From positions 2,356,001 to 2,420,000 of the forward strand of contig OZ245043.1 in NCBI GenBank assembly GCA_965224285.1: 64,000 nucleotides of DNA, read 5' to 3'. A program made the position numbers and the translations under genes. Under the pieces are notes generated by a model. The model made no database searches. It saw nothing but the letters and a program-made list of their open reading frames with translations, and was not told the DNA's origin. The stretch's first letter is position 1. Each line of letters starts with the position of its first letter. Origin of the DNA: JAJCYK01 sp965224285 (lineage in GTDB: Bacteria > Bacteroidota > Bacteroidia > Cytophagales > Cyclobacteriaceae). Below, piece after piece: positions 1 through 8,673 of this stretch.

Positions 1-1124
1 GAGCTTTTGAAGCTTTTAGCAGGACTCAAATAAAATTGATGAAAGGCTTTCCAGTACCCGAATACCATTTCTTATACCAGTTCCCGGCGAAAAGAATATA
101 TCATGGCGTGGAACATGGGGCCAGTACGGTAATAGTTCTGGGACCAGGCCATGAAGTGCATAAAAAAAGGTATATGGACTTCCTGGGGGTGAGCTCCCAT
201 GAGTTATTTCACGCTTGGAATATTAAAAAGATCCGTCCGGAGGGCTTGCTGCCATATGATTTTTCCAAAGAGAATTATTTTGAAGAGGGATTCGTAGCCG
301 AGGGTTTTACCACCTACTATGGGGACCTGTTGCTTATGAGAAGCCGCGTGTTCGACACCGACCAATATTTCCGGGAGTTAAACCGGCTTTTTAAACGCCA
401 TTTTGAAAACCAGGGACGCTTTTACGCTTCATTAACGGCATCCTCACTTGACCTCTGGTTGGATGGATACAGCGCTGGTGCCCCGGGGCGTAAAGTATCC
501 ATTTATACTAAAGGAGCCATTATAGGCTTAATGCTGGATCTATTACTGCGTAATATGAGTAATGACCAACATTCGTTGGACCGGGTAATGCAGATGCTTT
601 GGAGCCGATTTGGCGAGAAGCACCGTGGTTATGAGACAGTTGATATCCAAAATTTATGTGAAGAGCTAAGTGGTAATAGTTTTGATGCGTTCTTTCAAGA
701 CTATGTTTATGGATTGAAGCCGGTGGAAGCAGAGCTTAGTATGCTGCTTAATCATGTAGGTTGCGAGTTGGAGAAAAGGCCCTCTCGGCAAAAACTAAAA
801 AGGCAGTTTGGTATCTGGGGGATAGCAACTGATGATGGCTTTACTATAAAACAGCTGGCACAAAACAGCCCCGCAAAGGGTCTAGTAGGCATTGGAGATG
901 TTATAACCAGAATCAATGGAAAAAAGATACAGAAGGATATAAATGACTTATTGGGTAAATCTTCGGTGGCCAAAATAGGCCTGACTAGACAAGGAAGGGC
1001 TATAAAGGTGAACATTCCTCAAAGCACAGCACAGTTCTTCCCCCAATATCGCATCCGCAAATTGTCTGGAGTTTCCGGTCAACAGCGAAATAGTTATCAC
1101 GCTTGGTTGAATAAAAAATTCTGA
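1..1124 (+). CDS. M61 family metallopeptidase with PDZ-like domain, 5' end outside window
   Basis: C-terminal part of a zinc metallopeptidase of the M61 (glycyl aminopeptidase-like) family. The frame is open back to base 3, so the true start lies before the window and the ATG at 39 is probably internal. The zinc motif HELFH is encoded at 198-212, followed by AWNIKKIRP as usual for M61, and the downstream EEGFVAEGFTTYY segment supplies the third metal ligand Glu. The last ~100 residues carry a PDZ-like fold signature (GLVGIGDVITRINGK). Full M61 proteins are about 600 residues with an N-terminal beta domain, so roughly 40% is missing. Export cannot be judged without the N-terminus. Confidence 0.88.
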   Translation, partial: AFEAFSRTQIKLMKGFPVPEYHFLYQFPAKRIYHGVEHGASTVIVLGPGHEVHKKRYMDFLGVSSHELFHAWNIKKIRPEGLLPYDFSKENYFEEGFVAEGFTTYYGDLLLMRSRVFDTDQYFRELNRLFKRHFENQGRFYASLTASSLDLWLDGYSAGAPGRKVSIYTKGAIIGLMLDLLLRNMSNDQHSLDRVMQMLWSRFGEKHRGYETVDIQNLCEELSGNSFDAFFQDYVYGLKPVEAELSMLLNHVGCELEKRPSRQKLKRQFGIWGIATDDGFTIKQLAQNSPAKGLVGIGDVITRINGKKIQKDINDLLGKSSVAKIGLTRQGRAIKVNIPQSTAQFFPQYRIRKLSGVSGQQRNSYHAWLNKKF

Positions 1125-1242
1125 CGGTAGGCACACATTCTTTTCTGACAATTACCCGGGCATATCGTTATATACTCAATGCTGTTTTGAATACAGGTTA
1201 TTGAGGCTTAAATTAGATAAACTGTCAATCCATTTTTATTAA

Positions 1243-4200
1243 ATGCAAAAATCCGGCCTTTATCTGATCCTGATATTAGGGCTATTGGAGATGGCTGAAT
1301 TATGGGCTCAGCAGCCCGGGTGGTATTTTGACCAAATTAACTTGGAACAGGGGCTCAGTCAGGGGACTATAAATTGCATGTTGCAAGATCAAAAAGGCCT
1401 TCTATGGATCGGAACCCAAGATGGTTTAAACAAGTTCGATGGCTACTCCTTCAGTGTATACCGGTATCATAATACTGACACTTTATCGATATCCGATAAT
1501 TGGATCACCTCTTTATATGAAGACCATCAAGGATTTATATGGGTTGGCACTCTTAGCGGAGGACTAAACCGGTTTGACAGAACCACAGGTTCATTTAAAC
1601 AATATCGACAGATTGAAGATGTAGACTACACCATTCCCAGTGATCATATCCGTCACATTACCGAAGATCGGGCTGGGGCCCTATGGATAGCCAGCGATCT
1701 TGGATTATCCATGAAGGGTATCCAGGGCTTTATCAATTACAGATTTTCGAGTATTTCATCCGATCCTCCTGATATCAACTTTTTATTTAATAGTCCTGAT
1801 GGAAGTCTATGGATAGGCAGTAATCAGGGACTTTATCGGTTCAACTACCAATCAGATCAGATAGAGGTAATGCCAATTAAGGGGTTGCCTGATATAGATT
1901 TTCGGGCAGCACTGGTCATGGATAAAGATGATGTGCTTATAGGGGGGCATCCGGGTCTTTACCGATTAAGCCAAGAAGCTGGTGAATGGGTGGCAAAAGA
2001 AATAACTCATGATAAAATTACCGACAACCTGGTCAACGCCATGGAACAGGATAGTAACGGAAATTGGTGGATAGGCTATGATACAGAAGGTATCATAGTG
2101 TGGAATGGGAAGGAATCAATTGCCTCTATCAGGTATGAACCAACCCAAAATCAGAGCCTGACCAATGATAAAGTACATGAAATACTGAATGGGAAATTCG
2201 GTAATATCTGGATCGGGACCCTTAATGGCATCAATAGATATAATATGGGGAATAGAAAGTTTGATCTTTATCAAAATATTCCCGGTTTATCCGGCCATAG
2301 CGGCAATAGTATCTTCGGGATTACTACCGACAAACAAGGCTATTTATGGACTGCTACCCGTGCCGGTATCTTCAGAACGGATCAACAAACGGCTCAGGTC
2401 CAAAAGTTTGATAGCGAGAGCAATCCCCCTTTACAAGCAAATTCTTTCCGAAGTGTGTACCGTGATAACGAAGGGCTGATATGGATTGGATCTGCCACCG
2501 GGAGCTTGGACATATTGGATCCTGCCACTATGAAGGTTACTCAACTCCAACTTTCTCATTCGGGATCGGGCAATGCCATCTATAGTATATTTGAAAGCAG
2601 CCAGGGAGACCTATATTTAGGCACTACTAGTGGATTGTATCAAAAGTCCCATGAATCTGATCAATGGCAACACTATCCGATGGAAGAAATTCGAGCTATT
2701 TCTGAAGATAGAAACCATAATCTTTGGATTGGCACTCTGGGTGCTGGCATGTATAAATTTATTCCGGAGACCCAGCAATTCCAACAATTTCGACACCAGC
2801 CCGATGATCCTCATTCCCTGAGTCATGATATCGTAGCCTGTATTTATGTCGACCCTGGTGATACGCTGTGGATAGGCACGGCTTCCGGATTTAATCGCTA
2901 TCATCCACAGGATGGTAAATTTGAGCATTACAATATCGGACAAGGCCTTCCCGGAGAGGTAGTTTACGGAATACTGCCCGATAATGAAGGCAAGCTTTGG
3001 CTCAGCACCAACAACGGCCTTACCGAGTACAATCGCCTGGAAGATAGTTTTCGTACTTATTACACCAGCGACGGGCTTCAAGGAAACGAATTTAATGCTG
3101 GTGCCTTTCATCAAAGCCAGGAAGGCAAGTTGTATTTTGGTGGCCTGAATGGGGTCAATGCCTTTCATCCGGGTAGTATAAAAAATCACCCCTTATTGCC
3201 GGAAATAGTGTTGACTGGTTTTAAGGTTTTAAACGAGGACAGGACTCTTAAGCAATCTCTGGAATCAATTCAAAGTATAGGTCTTACCTACAAGGATTAC
3301 TTTTTCTCCTTTGAATTTAGCGCGGTGCACCTGGCGGCTCCGGAGCACAACCGCTATGCTTATAAAATGGAGGGGTTTGACCAGGACTGGATCTATACTG
3401 ATCGTAGGTTCGCCAGTTATACTAACCTGGATCCCGGTGACTATAAATTTAAGGTAATAGCCTCCAATAGTGACGGTGTGTGGACGGATGAGGAACTCGT
3501 AATCGATATTCATATCGCTCCTCCATTTTGGAAAACCTGGTGGTTTTATCTGATTGCCGCATTACTGATCTTGGGCATGATCTATTTCGCTTACAGATTT
3601 CGTATTGCGCAAATTAGAAAACAAGAAGAAATAAAAACGGAATTTAACCGGCGAATATCCGAGGTAGAGATGAAAGCCCTGAGGTCTCAAATGAACCCGC
3701 ACTTCCTCTTTAACTGCTTAAACTCCATAAACAGATATATAGTTAAAAGTGACCCAGAGACAGCCTCCGGTTACCTTACCAAATTTTCTCGATTGATCCG
3801 ACTGATCCTGCAAAATTCCAAATCTGCAACTATTCCTCTTATCCAGGAGTTGGAGGCATTAACGCTCTATATCGAAATGGAAGAACTCAGATTCGAGAAT
3901 AAGTTTGATTACCAGATACAAATAGGAGATCAAGTGGAAGCGGATTATATCGAGGTCCCTCCAATGATGATTCAACCATACGTGGAAAACGCTATTTGGC
4001 ATGGCCTGATGCATAAGACTGAAAAGGGATCGTTGTTGATTGATATCCAACGTGAGGAACAAACTTTAATATGTGTAGTAGAAGATAACGGAATCGGCCG
4101 AAAAAAAGCCGGGGAACTGAAGACTAAATCGGCCACCAAGAACAAATCATTGGGCATGAAAATCACTAGCGACCGCCTGGCCATCATTAATAACTTGCAT

Positions 4201-4320
4201 CATAAGCGATCTGTGGTTCAGGTTGAGGATTTGGTTGATGAAACCGGCCTCCCTATGGGCACCAGAGTAACCTTGAAAATTCCTGTTGAAATAGATAGTT
4301 GGGAAATCAAACCTGTATAA
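1243..4320 (+). CDS. Propeller-type sensor histidine kinase (Reg_prop / Y_Y_Y / LytS-like His_kinase)
   Basis: 1025-residue membrane sensor kinase. An N-terminal signal peptide is followed by many Reg_prop repeats of the form LWIGTxxGLNKFD (about residues 45-640), a two-bladed periplasmic beta-propeller sensor as in Bacteroidota HTCS proteins. A Y_Y_Y domain follows (about 690-755), then one membrane helix (about 766-788) and a LytS-type kinase core: phospho-acceptor His820 in NPHFLFN and the ATP-binding boxes ENAIWHG and VEDNGIGRKKAG. Unlike hybrid SusR-type regulators it has no fused receiver or AraC domain; these functions sit in the next gene, whose start overlaps this stop by one base (TAATG). 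The ligand is unknown; carbohydrate is common for the sensor class but not shown here. Confidence 0.93.
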   Translation: MQKSGLYLILILGLLEMAELWAQQPGWYFDQINLEQGLSQGTINCMLQDQKGLLWIGTQDGLNKFDGYSFSVYRYHNTDTLSISDNWITSLYEDHQGFIWVGTLSGGLNRFDRTTGSFKQYRQIEDVDYTIPSDHIRHITEDRAGALWIASDLGLSMKGIQGFINYRFSSISSDPPDINFLFNSPDGSLWIGSNQGLYRFNYQSDQIEVMPIKGLPDIDFRAALVMDKDDVLIGGHPGLYRLSQEAGEWVAKEITHDKITDNLVNAMEQDSNGNWWIGYDTEGIIVWNGKESIASIRYEPTQNQSLTNDKVHEILNGKFGNIWIGTLNGINRYNMGNRKFDLYQNIPGLSGHSGNSIFGITTDKQGYLWTATRAGIFRTDQQTAQVQKFDSESNPPLQANSFRSVYRDNEGLIWIGSATGSLDILDPATMKVTQLQLSHSGSGNAIYSIFESSQGDLYLGTTSGLYQKSHESDQWQHYPMEEIRAISEDRNHNLWIGTLGAGMYKFIPETQQFQQFRHQPDDPHSLSHDIVACIYVDPGDTLWIGTASGFNRYHPQDGKFEHYNIGQGLPGEVVYGILPDNEGKLWLSTNNGLTEYNRLEDSFRTYYTSDGLQGNEFNAGAFHQSQEGKLYFGGLNGVNAFHPGSIKNHPLLPEIVLTGFKVLNEDRTLKQSLESIQSIGLTYKDYFFSFEFSAVHLAAPEHNRYAYKMEGFDQDWIYTDRRFASYTNLDPGDYKFKVIASNSDGVWTDEELVIDIHIAPPFWKTWWFYLIAALLILGMIYFAYRFRIAQIRKQEEIKTEFNRRISEVEMKALRSQMNPHFLFNCLNSINRYIVKSDPETASGYLTKFSRLIRLILQNSKSATIPLIQELEALTLYIEMEELRFENKFDYQIQIGDQVEADYIEVPPMMIQPYVENAIWHGLMHKTEKGSLLIDIQREEQTLICVVEDNGIGRKKAGELKTKSATKNKSLGMKITSDRLAIINNLHHKRSVVQVEDLVDETGLPMGTRVTLKIPVEIDSWEIKPV

Positions 4321-5075
4321 TGATTAACAGTATGGAGCAAATCAAAGTATTACTGGTAGATGATGAACAACATTGTCTGGAAACTCTTTCCTGGCAACTG
4401 CAACGATATTGCCCTCAAGTAGAGGTATTAGGAGCGAGTAATGATGCCCGAAAGGCAATTGAGATCGTGAAAAAAAAAGAAATAGACCTGATTTTCCTAG
4501 ATATTGAAATGCCCCATATGAACGGCTTTGAGATGCTGGAAGCCTTAAAGCCAATTAATTTTGAGGTAATCTTTACCACTGCCTATGATATGTTTGCCGT
4601 AAAAGCTTTTAAATTTTGTGCCCTGGATTATTTGCTTAAACCCATAGATAAGGACGAATTGATTAAGGCTTTGGAAAAATTTCAAACTCGAACCACCAGC
4701 ATCCGACCGGAACAATTAAATTTGCTTTTTCAAAGCCTCTCCCAGAAAGGAACACCCATTCAGCAGGTAGCGCTTCCTACTATGGAAGGCCTGGAATTCG
4801 TACAGGCACAGGATATCATCCATTGTCAATCGGAGAGTAATTACACTCATATTTTCCTGAGTGGGGGTAAAAAACTGCTGATATCCAAAACGCTAAAGGA
4901 AACCAGCGAAATACTGTCTGATTTTAATTTTTTAAGAGTGCACCACAGCCACCTCATCAACCTTAACCATGTACGTAAATACGTTAAGGGGGACGGTGGT
5001 TATGTAGTGATGAGCAATGAGGATACGGTAAATGTTTCCCGCAGTAGGAAGGAATTGTTACTGCGGTCATTTTAA
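4320..5075 (+). CDS. LytTR-family response regulator
   Basis: DNA-binding response regulator partner of the upstream kinase. Residues 1-120 are a receiver domain: acidic pair in VLLVDDEQ, phospho-acceptor Asp61 in FLDIEMP, and the conserved Lys in LLKPID. Residues ~150-250 are a LytTR DNA-binding domain (QAQDIIHCQSESNYTHIF, LRVHHSHLINLNHV). I chose the ATG at 4320, which overlaps the kinase stop codon as TAATG and implies translational coupling; a second ATG at 4332 is equally possible and removes four residues. The pairing of LytS-like kinase and LytTR regulator is standard. Targets cannot be read from the sequence. Confidence 0.92.
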   Translation: MINSMEQIKVLLVDDEQHCLETLSWQLQRYCPQVEVLGASNDARKAIEIVKKKEIDLIFLDIEMPHMNGFEMLEALKPINFEVIFTTAYDMFAVKAFKFCALDYLLKPIDKDELIKALEKFQTRTTSIRPEQLNLLFQSLSQKGTPIQQVALPTMEGLEFVQAQDIIHCQSESNYTHIFLSGGKKLLISKTLKETSEILSDFNFLRVHHSHLINLNHVRKYVKGDGGYVVMSNEDTVNVSRSRKELLLRSF

Positions 5076-5239
5076 TTGCAAACTATCCCATATTTTCCAC
5101 CAATTACTAATTCATTCACTCGCAGTACTCAATCTGTATGGTTTCCTGGCTTATTTACCATTATACTGGATTTTGTTAAAATCTAGTCTGTTACTAATCT
5201 GTAAAAAGACTAGGCATTTATTCTAAACCAGTACAAGCT

Positions 5240-5470
5240 ATGCTACAAGTCAAGACCCTGCCAGACCAGTTGCAAATTTTATTTCAATATTCAGGTGACC
5301 CGGACAACCTAATCAAACAGGGTATAAATATTCAAAGTATGTTCGGTGTCGATTGCTACGCCGCGCTGATTGATCCACTTACGTTTAAGGAGTTGCAAAA
5401 AGACCTTAACACATTCCGGGTTATTTATTCCAGCAGACCCAAGCAATCAAACCACACTTTGGTCAATTGA
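5240..5470 (+). CDS. Small hypothetical protein, 76 aa
   Basis: Not recognised. A 76-residue soluble-looking ORF with even composition and no signal peptide or membrane helix. It sits in the gap between the LytTR regulator and the small outer-membrane barrel gene, on the same strand, 165 bases after the regulator and 46 before the barrel gene. Codon use resembles the neighbours, which is the main argument for it being real. There is no clear promoter or ribosome binding site, and the ORF could be chance. If it is not coding, 5076-5516 is an intergenic region in which I see no other structure. Confidence 0.35.
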   Translation: MLQVKTLPDQLQILFQYSGDPDNLIKQGINIQSMFGVDCYAALIDPLTFKELQKDLNTFRVIYSSRPKQSNHTLVN

Positions 5471-5516
5471 AGTACGACATTACTGTAATCAATTTATAAT
5501 CAATAATCCCGTAATT

Positions 5517-6092
5517 ATGAAAAAGTTAGTAATTTCGATCTCATTATTGTTCCTGGTGGTCCAGGTTCACTCACAAACACTTCAAAGTGTAGAAATTGGC
5601 CCCAAAGCCGGTATTAATATATCCAGCTGGGGCGGTGACGATTTTGACACCAAAAGCAGAACCAGCGCTAATGTAGGTGGGTTTGCTATCCTGAAATTCT
5701 CCGATCAATTCGGTTTACAGCCAGAGGTGCTATATTCTAGCCAAGGAGCTCAGTCCGACGACGGGGACATTAAGATACCGGCGAATTATCTCAGTATCCC
5801 GATTTTAGCCCATATTGCGGTTAATGAATATCTATACGTAAATGCCGGCCCCCAAATCTCCTTTTTACTGTCTGCCAAAGATGGAGACGATGATAATGCC
5901 AAAGATGAATTCAACAGTAGTGACTTTAGCTTTGGCATAGGCGGTGGATATGGATTCCCTTCGGTCCCAGTTCATATTCAGGTACGATATAACATTGGTC
6001 TTAGCAATATAAATTCTTCAGATTTCGAAGAGAATACTAAAGGAAATGTATTTCAAATATCATTGGGATACATACTCTGGCGTCAGAACTAA
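5517..6092 (+). CDS. Outer membrane beta-barrel protein (PorT-like porin family)
   Basis: 191-residue exported protein. It starts with a clean signal peptide (MKKLVISISLLFLVVQVHSQ), followed by EIGPKAGINISSWGGDDF, the typical first strand of the Bacteroidota outer-membrane beta-barrel (PorT/OMP_b-brl_2) family, and alternating hydrophobic strands ending in ISLGYILW. Length agrees with the 8- to 10-strand members of this family. The frame is open upstream to 5370, but ATG 5517 is chosen because it places the signal peptide at the N-terminus. The function of most such proteins is unknown; they are often controlled by neighbouring regulators. Confidence 0.85.
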   Translation: MKKLVISISLLFLVVQVHSQTLQSVEIGPKAGINISSWGGDDFDTKSRTSANVGGFAILKFSDQFGLQPEVLYSSQGAQSDDGDIKIPANYLSIPILAHIAVNEYLYVNAGPQISFLLSAKDGDDDNAKDEFNSSDFSFGIGGGYGFPSVPVHIQVRYNIGLSNINSSDFEENTKGNVFQISLGYILWRQN

Positions 6093-6202
6093 TGATTTAT
6101 TTGTTACCTATCTGCAGCATAGTTAATAGGGTTGTTGATGGATTTTAACAACACTGTTTGAACCGAGAGAAAATTTCATACGTTCCATTCTAATTCAAAA
6201 CT

Positions 6203-6316
6203 ATGACATCTGTGAACTTTAAGCCCAAGTACAAATTAGCACTGGAAGCTTTAGGTATTAGCATGCTCTGGTTCATTGCTTACATAGCCATTATTTTATT
6301 GATAGCTTTCACCTGA
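6203..6316 (+). CDS. Putative 37-aa single-helix membrane peptide, possible 5' part of a frameshifted gene
   Basis: Short ORF encoding a basic N-terminus (MTSVNFKPKYKLALEALG) and one strong hydrophobic helix (SMLWFIAYIAIILLIAF), ending in TGA at 6314-6316. It overlaps, in a different frame, the beginning of the open frame at 6306-6566. A +1 shift at ACC-TGA-G would join the two into a ~120-residue protein with an N-terminal anchor. It may be an independent membrane peptide, the 5' half of a frameshifted gene, or chance. Nothing like it is recognised. Confidence 0.35.
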   Translation: MTSVNFKPKYKLALEALGISMLWFIAYIAIILLIAFT

Positions 6317-6320
6317 GGTG

Positions 6321-6566
6321 ATGACTTTGAGTTTCGCTGATAATAAGAACAGCAACAATGGAGATGTTTGTTGTTTCACCACCGAATTCGACTTTGAAAT
6401 TTCCTTTACTGATAAAACAGGTGTGGAAATTTCCGAGATCAAAGTTGAAATTCTGTGGCCAGCTGGTGATGAAAGCCGTGTTTCCACTAGCGGATATACC
6501 TCCAATGCAAACAGCTGGCAAACAGCTGCTTTGGTAAAGTCACCAACCCAAGGCGCCTGCCGCTGA
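6321..6566 (+). CDS. Small hypothetical protein, 81 aa
   Basis: Not recognised. An ORF of 81 residues from ATG 6321 (a GTG at 6318 is also in frame). It contains two adjacent Cys (DVCCFTTEF) and an acidic beta-rich stretch reading EISEIKVEILWPAGDES that looks like a folded domain. Its frame is open back to 6306, inside the preceding 37-aa membrane ORF, so the pair may be one gene broken by a single-base shift. It is the last plus-strand ORF before the minus-strand block that begins at 6629. Confidence 0.35.
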   Translation: MTLSFADNKNSNNGDVCCFTTEFDFEISFTDKTGVEISEIKVEILWPAGDESRVSTSGYTSNANSWQTAALVKSPTQGACR

Positions 6567-6628
6567 TACCCCAGGTAGTTTCCACTACCTAATCTAACAT
6601 CGATAAAATTTAAAGAGTTTAACCGATC

Positions 6629-7450
6629 TCACTGATCAATAGCATCAGCAGTCTTAGCAAAAACCTGCTCAGGGTGCGGTTGCTCGCCTAATTCTACATT
6701 TTGGAAGCTGACAGTATTTCGCAACTCTGTGGGTTTACCATCCAGATAGTGATACCATGAGAGTTCCTCAGGCAGCCATAACCCTTCCAAATTTTGCCAG
6801 CTATCGTAACGTATCCAGTGAATGTCTGAAGAAGGCTCCTGGCTAAAATAGGTCACTGTGTAGCCCAGCCAGGCCATTTTATTAGTCTCTGGATCGATAT
6901 AGATAAAGTACTCGTCATCAGAACTCGCTCCTACTCCTTCCTGGTAAGATATTCTCATACCGGGATAGTCTACTCCCTGATAATTCAAGGGATCAGTTTC
7001 CCGGTAGATTATGCCATCATCTGCCAGCACGAACGGCATGGCATAAAAGTAAAACATCAGGTTGTGGTAAAATGTGGGGTTGCCTTGGTAGGTGCTGTCG
7101 GCGTCTAACCAAACATTACTTCCGTCAAAACCCAAGCTGAAATTTGGTCCAATAACTTTATCCCTGCGATCCTTTAGATTTACAAAATGCTTTTCCCCAC
7201 CCTCATCATTAGGCATTTCAAAGTACAAGCTTTTCATAGAATTCCAGTTTTCCAAGCCTCCATGAGCTTGAAAAAGATCATCCATAAATTGAGGGTAGTC
7301 CTTTATCTCAATATTGGCACTATGCTCTACCGGATTTTCTGTGGTAGTGTTATTTTTTTGCTGACAGGCCAAAAAACTACAAATAACCATTGCTGTCAGC
7401 CACTTCTGGTTAATTAATCGGGAAAGTATTTTACGGTTCTTCAACATCAT
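6629..7450 (-). CDS. Exported lipoprotein of unknown function (DUF6503-like)
   Basis: 273-residue predicted lipoprotein. A basic, hydrophobic N-terminus ends in a lipobox SFLAC (Cys about residue 29). The mature part starts with QAHGGLENWNSMKSLYFEM, a pattern seen in a Bacteroidota family (I believe DUF6503) whose fold resembles lipoprotein carriers; the rest is beta-rich, aromatic and acidic. The start overlaps the end of the upstream glycosidase gene by 20 bases, so the two are co-transcribed. The role is unknown; periplasmic or outer-membrane lipid handling is only a fold-based guess. Confidence 0.75.
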   Translation of the reverse strand: MMLKNRKILSRLINQKWLTAMVICSFLACQQKNNTTTENPVEHSANIEIKDYPQFMDDLFQAHGGLENWNSMKSLYFEMPNDEGGEKHFVNLKDRRDKVIGPNFSLGFDGSNVWLDADSTYQGNPTFYHNLMFYFYAMPFVLADDGIIYRETDPLNYQGVDYPGMRISYQEGVGASSDDEYFIYIDPETNKMAWLGYTVTYFSQEPSSDIHWIRYDSWQNLEGLWLPEELSWYHYLDGKPTELRNTVSFQNVELGEQPHPEQVFAKTADAIDQ

Positions 7451-8609
7451 TCAATTGTTTTATCAGTGCAACCTCTTCCGGGTCATAAGGAGTACCATCT
7501 GCCCTGAGAATATCATGGTGCCAAATCTCAGGTTCGCTGGTAAAGGTTTCGTCCCATGATGTCCAGGGATATATGGTTTGTGTCTTACCTGAAACAAACC
7601 CCCAGTTAATGGCTCCGATCTTCTCATCTTTAAATAAAGGCATTATATTATCAAACCTGTTGCCGTTTCCCCTGGCCAGGTATTCAGTACAGATAAGAGG
7701 CCTTTGGTATTTCTTCAGTTCCTCTATTTTTCGCACTACGTTCTCGTAACGATCATAAGCATGAAAGCTTATTAGATCTGAATGCTGTACCATAAAACGA
7801 TCCAGTTCCGGCAAACTATCGGGTGTGCCCCAATGATCGATCTCTCCTCTCCAAATTCCGGTGGTAAGGGGTTGCGTCGGATTTACCTCCCTGGCCCAAC
7901 TAAATACTTTTCTCAGGAGAGCTAAGCTGTAAATATGCTTATCCTCTACTTCTAATTCATTTCTTCCCCGTTGCAAGGCCCGATTGTCTGGCTCATTGTA
8001 TAGATCCCAGCATATTACTCGAGGATCGCTGCCAAATTTGCTGATAACTCCTTTTATATATCCTTTTAACTCATCATGCCTGCTGCTATCTCCTAGGATC
8101 TCCGCCCCGGGGGCTTGAACCCAGCCAGAATTATGCAGGTGTGGCTGAGGTTCGGGTTGCGTGCCTAACTTGGGTACGGGATGCCAAACATCATCTAAAA
8201 GTACAAAAAGGGTGCCGATCCCATGGTTATCCGCCATGGTGAGGTATTCCTCAAGTCTTTGCAAAAACCCTACTGAATCCTGCTCCCAAAGTAAGTTATG
8301 CAAATAAACACGGTGCAAATTAAATCCCAACTCCGCTGACCAGGCTAGTTCTTTTTCAATAGTTTGTGGATCCCAGGTATCTTCCTGCCAAAATTCCAGT
8401 TGGTTTATGGCAGTGCTGGGATTAAAATTGGTACCGGTAAACCAGGGTTGCTGATCATACCACTCCCATATACGGTCATGAGACCACCGCCCTTCTAGGG
8501 GCTCTCCGATGGTTTCGGCATTTACGTCCAGTCCCTTTTCTGTCGAGCAGTAACTGAAACAGTATATTATCAGGAACAGTAATACAGGGGCCTTGGTCAA
8601 TTGCTTCAT
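7431..8609 (-). CDS. Clan GH-A glycoside hydrolase lipoprotein (cellulase-like)
   Basis: 392-residue secreted glycosidase of the (beta/alpha)8 GH-A type. I use the ATG at 8609, which gives a short lipoprotein signal ending FSYC; a longer frame begins at 8636. The acid/base Glu lies in ICWDLYNEPD and the likely nucleophile Glu in LICTEYLAR, the two hallmark strands 4 and 7 of clan GH-A. It resembles GH5-type or 1,4-beta-xylanase annotations, but the family number cannot be fixed by eye. It precedes and overlaps the lipoprotein gene at 6629-7450. The substrate is a beta-glycan, not otherwise known. Confidence 0.85.
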   Translation of the reverse strand: MKQLTKAPVLLFLIIYCFSYCSTEKGLDVNAETIGEPLEGRWSHDRIWEWYDQQPWFTGTNFNPSTAINQLEFWQEDTWDPQTIEKELAWSAELGFNLHRVYLHNLLWEQDSVGFLQRLEEYLTMADNHGIGTLFVLLDDVWHPVPKLGTQPEPQPHLHNSGWVQAPGAEILGDSSRHDELKGYIKGVISKFGSDPRVICWDLYNEPDNRALQRGRNELEVEDKHIYSLALLRKVFSWAREVNPTQPLTTGIWRGEIDHWGTPDSLPELDRFMVQHSDLISFHAYDRYENVVRKIEELKKYQRPLICTEYLARGNGNRFDNIMPLFKDEKIGAINWGFVSGKTQTIYPWTSWDETFTSEPEIWHHDILRADGTPYDPEEVALIKQLNDVEEP

Positions 8610-8673
8610 GGTGCAATATCGCAATGTTTGCCCCAAAAATACAAATTGCCTAGGGGTGCGTGAATGTAAGTAT

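Noticed and set aside
2617..3189. 190-aa ORF antisense to the sensor kinase
   Set aside because: Lies opposite a clear Reg_prop/kinase gene; no recognisable domain.
5032..5226. 64-aa hydrophobic ORF after the LytTR regulator
   Set aside because: Begins inside the regulator gene in another frame; composition looks like chance.
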